A stretch of DNA of 5,026 bases from Spartobacteria bacterium (GTDB lineage: Bacteria > Verrucomicrobiota > Verrucomicrobiae > Chthoniobacterales > UBA6821): contig PLEU01000183.1 of NCBI GenBank assembly GCA_003136515.1, forward strand, positions 1,066 through 6,091, in the 5' to 3' direction. Positions 1 through 5,026 of the stretch are shown here, in pieces. The notes beneath the pieces were generated by a model. That model saw nothing but the letters and a program-made list of their open reading frames with translations, had not been told where the DNA came from and did not search any database. The position numbers and the translations under genes were made by a program. Positions within the stretch are counted from its first letter, which is position 1. Every line of letters starts with the position of its first letter.

Positions 1-80
1 CCGCAGGTGACGCATTCCCATTTATCGGGGTGCTCAAGCACCTCATCGAGGGTGCATTCGGGACAGACGGGATGGGACAT
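1..80 (-). CDS. Zinc-ribbon protein, PhnA/YjdM-like, N-terminal fragment
   Basis: Only the first 26 codons lie in the window; the gene continues past the left edge. The peptide begins MSHPVCPEC and has two CxxC pairs, C6/C9 and C23/C26, a typical zinc knuckle. As I recall the E. coli PhnA (YjdM) N terminus, its cysteines sit at the same four positions after a similar MSxPxCPxC start, which is the basis for the family call. PhnA-type proteins are small and cytoplasmic, and despite the name they are not established phosphonate enzymes. The ATG is 3 nt after the toxin stop codon, so read-through from the toxin-antitoxin genes is likely. No Shine-Dalgarno is visible; the stretch before the ATG is AT-rich (TTTATAAATT). 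Another small zinc-ribbon family is possible because the body of the protein is missing. Confidence 0.6.
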   Translation of the reverse strand, partial: MSHPVCPECTLDEVLEHPDKWECVTC

Positions 81-83
81 AAT

Positions 84-527
84 TTATAAAAGGGTGAGAG
101 GATTGATGACTTGAAGCTCCGAAAATTGAAGGAAGTCGGTGTCTGCTGTGTAGATGACCCTGACTCCATGCTCGCTCATGAGGGCGGCTGTGCGGACCTC
201 AAAGAAGAGATTCCCAGAGGGGGAGTGGAGATCCTTCAAGACTCTTGAAAGGGTTTTCCAATGCCGCAATGTCGCACTCAGCACGGTAAAGTTCGGCAAC
301 TCAATCAATGTACTCAAAAATGATAATGCCTCTTCACTCCTCAAGGGAGCTGGAAATACCCGATGATGAGTGGCAACCCGTAGAAATTCGTAACAAATAC
401 CCTCCGTCAAAAAGAACTGGCTATGCTCGTACGCCTTGGTGAGGAACGCCCGCGCCTTCAGATGCTCGCGGCAATCCTGATTGGCAGCATAAAGCAGGAT
501 ATTGGTATCGATAACGCCCCCGATCAT
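84..527 (-). CDS. vapC: PIN-domain ribonuclease toxin, VapC family
   Basis: This 147-residue protein has the length and layout of a VapC toxin, a Mg-dependent RNase that its partner antitoxin neutralises. The start VIDTNILLYA places the first metal-binding aspartate at D7. E47 (CYEFLRV) fits the conserved glutamate in the middle of the domain. The C-terminal part reads GN, then AAL, then EHGVRVIYTADTDF, giving D129 and D131. In relatives the helix after GN usually carries an aspartate (GNxxxDAxxAA); here that position appears to be E110, a conservative change that could weaken or alter metal binding. The ATG overlaps the antitoxin stop as ATGA, which implies translational coupling. The stop is TAA at 86-84. 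The family call is firm; the RNA target and whether it is active are unknown. Confidence 0.9.
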   Translation of the reverse strand: MIGGVIDTNILLYAANQDCREHLKARAFLTKAYEHSQFFLTEGICYEFLRVATHHRVFPAPLRSEEALSFLSTLIELPNFTVLSATLRHWKTLSRVLKDLHSPSGNLFFEVRTAALMSEHGVRVIYTADTDFLQFSELQVINPLTLL

Positions 528-751
528 GATTCCATGATCTGTTCCAGGGCATCCCTGTCGGCAAGATTAACCCGGGGAGCCCCCATGGAGAACAAGGGCA
601 ACTTGGGATGGGGCACTTTCTTATCTTTGCGGAGCAATCCCTGACGCAAAAACTCATTCACGAGTTCGGACATATCTTTGCCGGCCAGATGAGCCTCCTC
701 ACGAATTCCGGCTAAGATTCCCTCTTCCAAAACGAGTGTCGTCCTTTTCAT
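524..751 (-). CDS. vapB: Ribbon-helix-helix antitoxin, VapB-like
   Basis: This 75-residue partner of the PIN toxin begins MKRTTLVLEEGIL. That is the short N-terminal beta strand of a ribbon-helix-helix DNA-binding domain, followed by two helices (roughly residues 9-22 and 27-41, with the KDMSELVNEFLRQGL pattern). The tail from about residue 45 (PLFSMGAPRVNLADRDALEQIMES) is the toxin-wrapping segment. The family's role is to inhibit VapC and repress its own promoter. An upstream in-frame ATG at 763 would add MLVC, but I prefer 751: family members start just before the RTTL strand, and the extra codons lie in the repeated TGTATG motif that looks like operator DNA. There is no Shine-Dalgarno before either start, so translation may be leaderless or nearly so. 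The stop overlaps the toxin start. Confidence 0.87.
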   Translation of the reverse strand: MKRTTLVLEEGILAGIREEAHLAGKDMSELVNEFLRQGLLRKDKKVPHPKLPLFSMGAPRVNLADRDALEQIMES

Positions 752-779
752 GCATACAAGCATACATTGAATTCATACA
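752..779 (-). promoter_or_regulatory. Probable autoregulatory operator/promoter of the toxin-antitoxin operon
   Basis: Three copies of CATACA (TGTATG on the transcribed strand) begin at 753, 761 and 774. The first two belong to an 8-bp tandem repeat, GCATACAA then GCATACAT (752-767). A perfect palindrome, TGAATTCA, lies at 768-775. Short repeats next to the start are typical sites for ribbon-helix-helix antitoxins, so autorepression is the natural inference. On the minus strand a TTGCAT and a TATGCT separated by 16 nt could serve as -35 and -10; they would put the transcript start within a few bases of the ATG at 751. The promoter match is weak; the repeats themselves are read directly. Confidence 0.45.
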
Positions 780-811
780 GATGCAAGCATGAGCGTCACA
801 CCTTTCAGTAA

Positions 812-829
812 GACCTCCGACGGCGAGAT

Positions 830-830
<1 letters not shown>
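812..830 (-). terminator. Weak candidate hairpin at the end of icd
   Basis: Beginning with the last base of the icd stop codon, the minus strand can fold GATCTC against GAGGTC (six pairs, one of them G-U) around a 7-nt loop. The following TTACTG is not a real U tract, so intrinsic termination would be poor at best. Without termination here, icd transcripts could run into the toxin-antitoxin genes. No better terminator is visible between 752 and 829. Confidence 0.15.
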
Positions 831-3202
<2,372 letters not shown>

Positions 3203-3219
3203 CTACCTTTTACCGATCC

Positions 3220-4668
3220 ATGCCAGCCCTCTCCGCTACGCCAGAAGTCCGGGAATTAGAACGACTGTTACAACATCCCCCGAATGATTCAAGGGGTCTC
3301 GCTGGATTTTTTAATAGCGGGGAAATCTGGGTAAGCAGGGTACCTGCTCGTCTCGATGTGATGGGAGGCATCGCCGATTATTCTGGAGCACATGTCTGCG
3401 AAGCCGTTCTCGGTCAGGGTGTGATCGTCGCCCTGCAACCACGCACCGATCGCACCCTCCGCATTCGCTCGCTACAATCAGGCCTTCGCAGCCTGCCCAT
3501 GGAAACGCGCATTGCTCTTGATGATTTTACGAGCGGTGATGAATTTCAAGATTATGGAGCAATCCGAGGACTCTTTCGCACCAATCCCCTCGCCTCATGG
3601 GCCGCCTACATCGGCGGCAGCATCTTTACCCTGCTAAAGGAAGAAGGAATCACCCTTCCCTTTGGATTCAGTATGCTTGTGCTGAGTGCCGTGCCGATGG
3701 GTGTCGGCATTGGAAGTTCTGCCGCCGTGGAAATCGCCACCCTCTCCTGCCTCAATGCCTATTTGGAACTCGGTCTGAGTGCGGAACGAATCGCCCGTCT
3801 CGGCCAACTGGCGGAAAATCAAGTCGTCGGAGCTCCCTGCGGGATCATGGATCAGACTGCTATCACCAGTGGAAGAGAAGGGAAATTGACCCACATCCTT
3901 TGCCGTCCCGGAAAGGTCATGGGTGATGTGGCAATTCCTGAGGGAACGGGATTTGTCGGGATCAACTCGATGGTACGGCACTCCATCGCGGGCAATCCCT
4001 ACGGCGACACACGCATCGGAGCCTTTATGGGCAAGAGGATCATCAATGACCTGCGGCTGCGCGTCAGAAAAAAATCTCTGGATTTTCTGACAGAACTCAC
4101 ACCTGAAGAATTGCACGCCGCCGACCTCCCGAAACTTCCCGAATCGATTCTGGGCTCAGACTTTCTGGCTCAATTCGGGACTCATGGAGACTCGGTCACG
4201 ACAATCCAGCCCGATGCCACTTACCGCGTGGCGGGTCCGACACGGCATCCCGTGGAAGAAAACCAGAGAGTGCTTCATTTCATTGAGGCTCTATCCAATT
4301 CCAGTGAGAAAGGCGAAGCAGCACTAATCGCGGCGGGTGAACTGATGTATCAGGCTCATGAGAGCTACCGAAGCAACTGCCATCTCTCCATTGATGAGGT
4401 CGATTTTCTCGTGGAGGCTGTTCGCATACGGGGAACTGCAAAGGGACTCTACGGAGCGAAAATCACTGGTGGTGGCACCGGCGGAACTGTGGCTATCTTC
4501 GGAAAGCTCGCGGCCCTCCATGAGGAGATTCCAAGAATCGCAGAGGAATACTCCCGGAGGATCGGCGTAATGCCTGACGTTTTTGCAGGAACGTCACCGG
4601 GAGCGATTGAATTTGGAGCGCGCCGGTATCGCTTCAGTCCAACAGGCTGGAAGGGGGAGAAGGTATGA
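3220..4668 (+). CDS. GHMP-family sugar kinase, L-arabinokinase/galactokinase-like
   Basis: The protein is predicted to phosphorylate a free sugar at C1 with ATP in the cytoplasm. Over its 482 residues the three GHMP motifs appear in order: ARLDVMGGIADYSG (43-56, with R44 at the catalytic arginine position), PMGVGIGSSAA (159-169, ATP loop) and AKITGGGTGGTVA (413-425). VGAPCGIMDQ places the catalytic base at D211. Galactokinases normally have GRxNxIGEHTDY in motif 1; the DVMGGIADYSG form here, together with VRHSIAGNPYG (252-262), LPESILGSDF (306-315), TRHPVEENQRV (341-351) and LYGAKITGGG, matches my recollection of the C-terminal kinase domain of plant L-arabinokinase ARA1. The large N-terminal domain of the plant enzyme is absent. 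The ATG at 3220 lacks a Shine-Dalgarno. The stop overlaps the next gene's start, so a sugar-1-phosphate is probably passed to that uridylyltransferase. L-arabinose is the leading guess for substrate; galactose or another sugar cannot be excluded. Confidence 0.9.
   Translation: MPALSATPEVRELERLLQHPPNDSRGLAGFFNSGEIWVSRVPARLDVMGGIADYSGAHVCEAVLGQGVIVALQPRTDRTLRIRSLQSGLRSLPMETRIALDDFTSGDEFQDYGAIRGLFRTNPLASWAAYIGGSIFTLLKEEGITLPFGFSMLVLSAVPMGVGIGSSAAVEIATLSCLNAYLELGLSAERIARLGQLAENQVVGAPCGIMDQTAITSGREGKLTHILCRPGKVMGDVAIPEGTGFVGINSMVRHSIAGNPYGDTRIGAFMGKRIINDLRLRVRKKSLDFLTELTPEELHAADLPKLPESILGSDFLAQFGTHGDSVTTIQPDATYRVAGPTRHPVEENQRVLHFIEALSNSSEKGEAALIAAGELMYQAHESYRSNCHLSIDEVDFLVEAVRIRGTAKGLYGAKITGGGTGGTVAIFGKLAALHEEIPRIAEEYSRRIGVMPDVFAGTSPGAIEFGARRYRFSPTGWKGEKV
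4653..4663 (+). promoter_or_regulatory. Ribosome binding site of the downstream nucleotidyltransferase
   Basis: The purine run GGGGGAGAAGG lies just before the ATG at 4665, with the GGAG core five bases from it. It is the only strong Shine-Dalgarno in the window, and it sits inside the kinase coding sequence. It settles the downstream start and, with the ATGA overlap at 4665-4668, indicates translational coupling. Confidence 0.7.
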
Positions 4669-5026
4669 GCACCTCCTTCGTCCGTAAGGCCGTGGTTCCC
4701 GTGGCGGGACTTGGCACCCGGCATTTTCCCGCATCGCATGCCGTCAAAAAGGAACTCTTTCCTGTCGTCGGCCAAGATGGAATCAGCCGTGCGCTCTTCC
4801 ACTACCATCTCATTGAGCTGCTCGAAGCGGGAATCGAGGAAATTTGCCTGATTGTTCAACCGGGCGAGGATCTTGCAATCCGTTCCTACCTTGAAGGGCC
4901 CGATGCCGGCTACCTAAAGCGTCTGGAAAAATATCCGGCGCTTCGTGCAGAGGCTCGCCGGATGAAGGAGCTTGTCGGGCGAGTTTCCTTTGCCGTGCAG
5001 CAGACTCAGGAGGGCTATGGACACGC
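4665..5026 (+). CDS. Sugar-1-phosphate nucleotidyltransferase, GalU-like UTP-dependent, N-terminal part
   Basis: The first 120 complete codons are present and the gene runs off the right edge. The predicted reaction is UTP plus sugar-1-phosphate to UDP-sugar plus pyrophosphate. Residues 9-33 form the Rossmann-like nucleotide-binding start: AVVPVAGLGTR (9-19) is the signature loop, followed by KKELFPVV (28-35) with K29 at the conserved lysine. LLEAGIEEICLIV (52-64) is the next strand-helix unit, and VQQTQEGYGH (111-120) corresponds to the GalU QxxxxGxGHA uridine-binding motif. Differences from usual GalU are H20 after the GLGTR loop and K28 where proline is normal (PKEM), so the sugar may not be glucose-1-phosphate. 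The start is fixed by the ATGA overlap with the kinase and a strong ribosome binding site. A UDP-sugar pyrophosphorylase-like role beside the kinase is inferred. Confidence 0.88.
   Translation, partial: MSTSFVRKAVVPVAGLGTRHFPASHAVKKELFPVVGQDGISRALFHYHLIELLEAGIEEICLIVQPGEDLAIRSYLEGPDAGYLKRLEKYPALRAEARRMKELVGRVSFAVQQTQEGYGH

Noticed and set aside
421..657. A minus-strand open frame overlapping the toxin-antitoxin junction, and plus-strand frames at 154-366 and 423-644.
   Set aside because: They are out of frame with the toxin and antitoxin genes, which have clear family motifs and an ATGA junction.
3634..4116. A minus-strand open frame opposite the kinase, and a similar one at 4449-4859 spanning the kinase/transferase junction.
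   Set aside because: Both are shadows of clearly conserved plus-strand genes and contain no recognisable motifs.
4575..4596. A 7-bp hairpin, TGACGTT/AACGTCA, near the 3' end of the kinase gene.
   Set aside because: It lies inside the conserved coding sequence about 70 bp before the stop, has no T tract, and the downstream gene is translationally coupled, so a terminator or attenuator is unlikely.

Overview
This is a bacterial chromosomal window of moderate GC with dense genes. I see no phage, IS, CRISPR, tRNA or rRNA signal. The gene content is a monomeric NADP-dependent isocitrate dehydrogenase, a GHMP sugar kinase closest in motifs to the kinase domain of plant L-arabinokinase, a GalU-like uridylyltransferase and a VapBC-type toxin-antitoxin pair. 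Most starts lack a Shine-Dalgarno sequence. The mix would fit a free-living heterotroph, perhaps of the Verrucomicrobia/PVC group, but that placement is a weak inference.

Layout: positions 1-3055 are read entirely from the minus strand. In transcription order they hold icd (3055 to 830), a 78-bp gap with repeats, a ribbon-helix-helix antitoxin (751 to 524), a PIN-domain toxin (527 to 84, sharing an ATGA with the antitoxin), and, 3 nt further on, the first 26 codons of a zinc-ribbon protein resembling PhnA/YjdM that runs off the left edge. Positions 3056-3219 are a divergent intergenic region with two clear inverted repeats. From 3220 the plus strand carries the GHMP sugar kinase (3220-4668), which shares an ATGA with a sugar-1-phosphate nucleotidyltransferase cut by the right edge.

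The genes form three functional blocks. icd is a TCA-cycle enzyme with every active-site residue I can place intact. The toxin-antitoxin pair is a self-contained module downstream of icd, possibly co-transcribed with the zinc-ribbon gene. The kinase and nucleotidyltransferase look like a two-step sugar salvage operon: free sugar to sugar-1-phosphate to UDP-sugar. That pairing is the most interesting item in the window, because it parallels the plant arabinokinase/UDP-sugar pyrophosphorylase route. I found no clear candidate for an entirely new kind of system.
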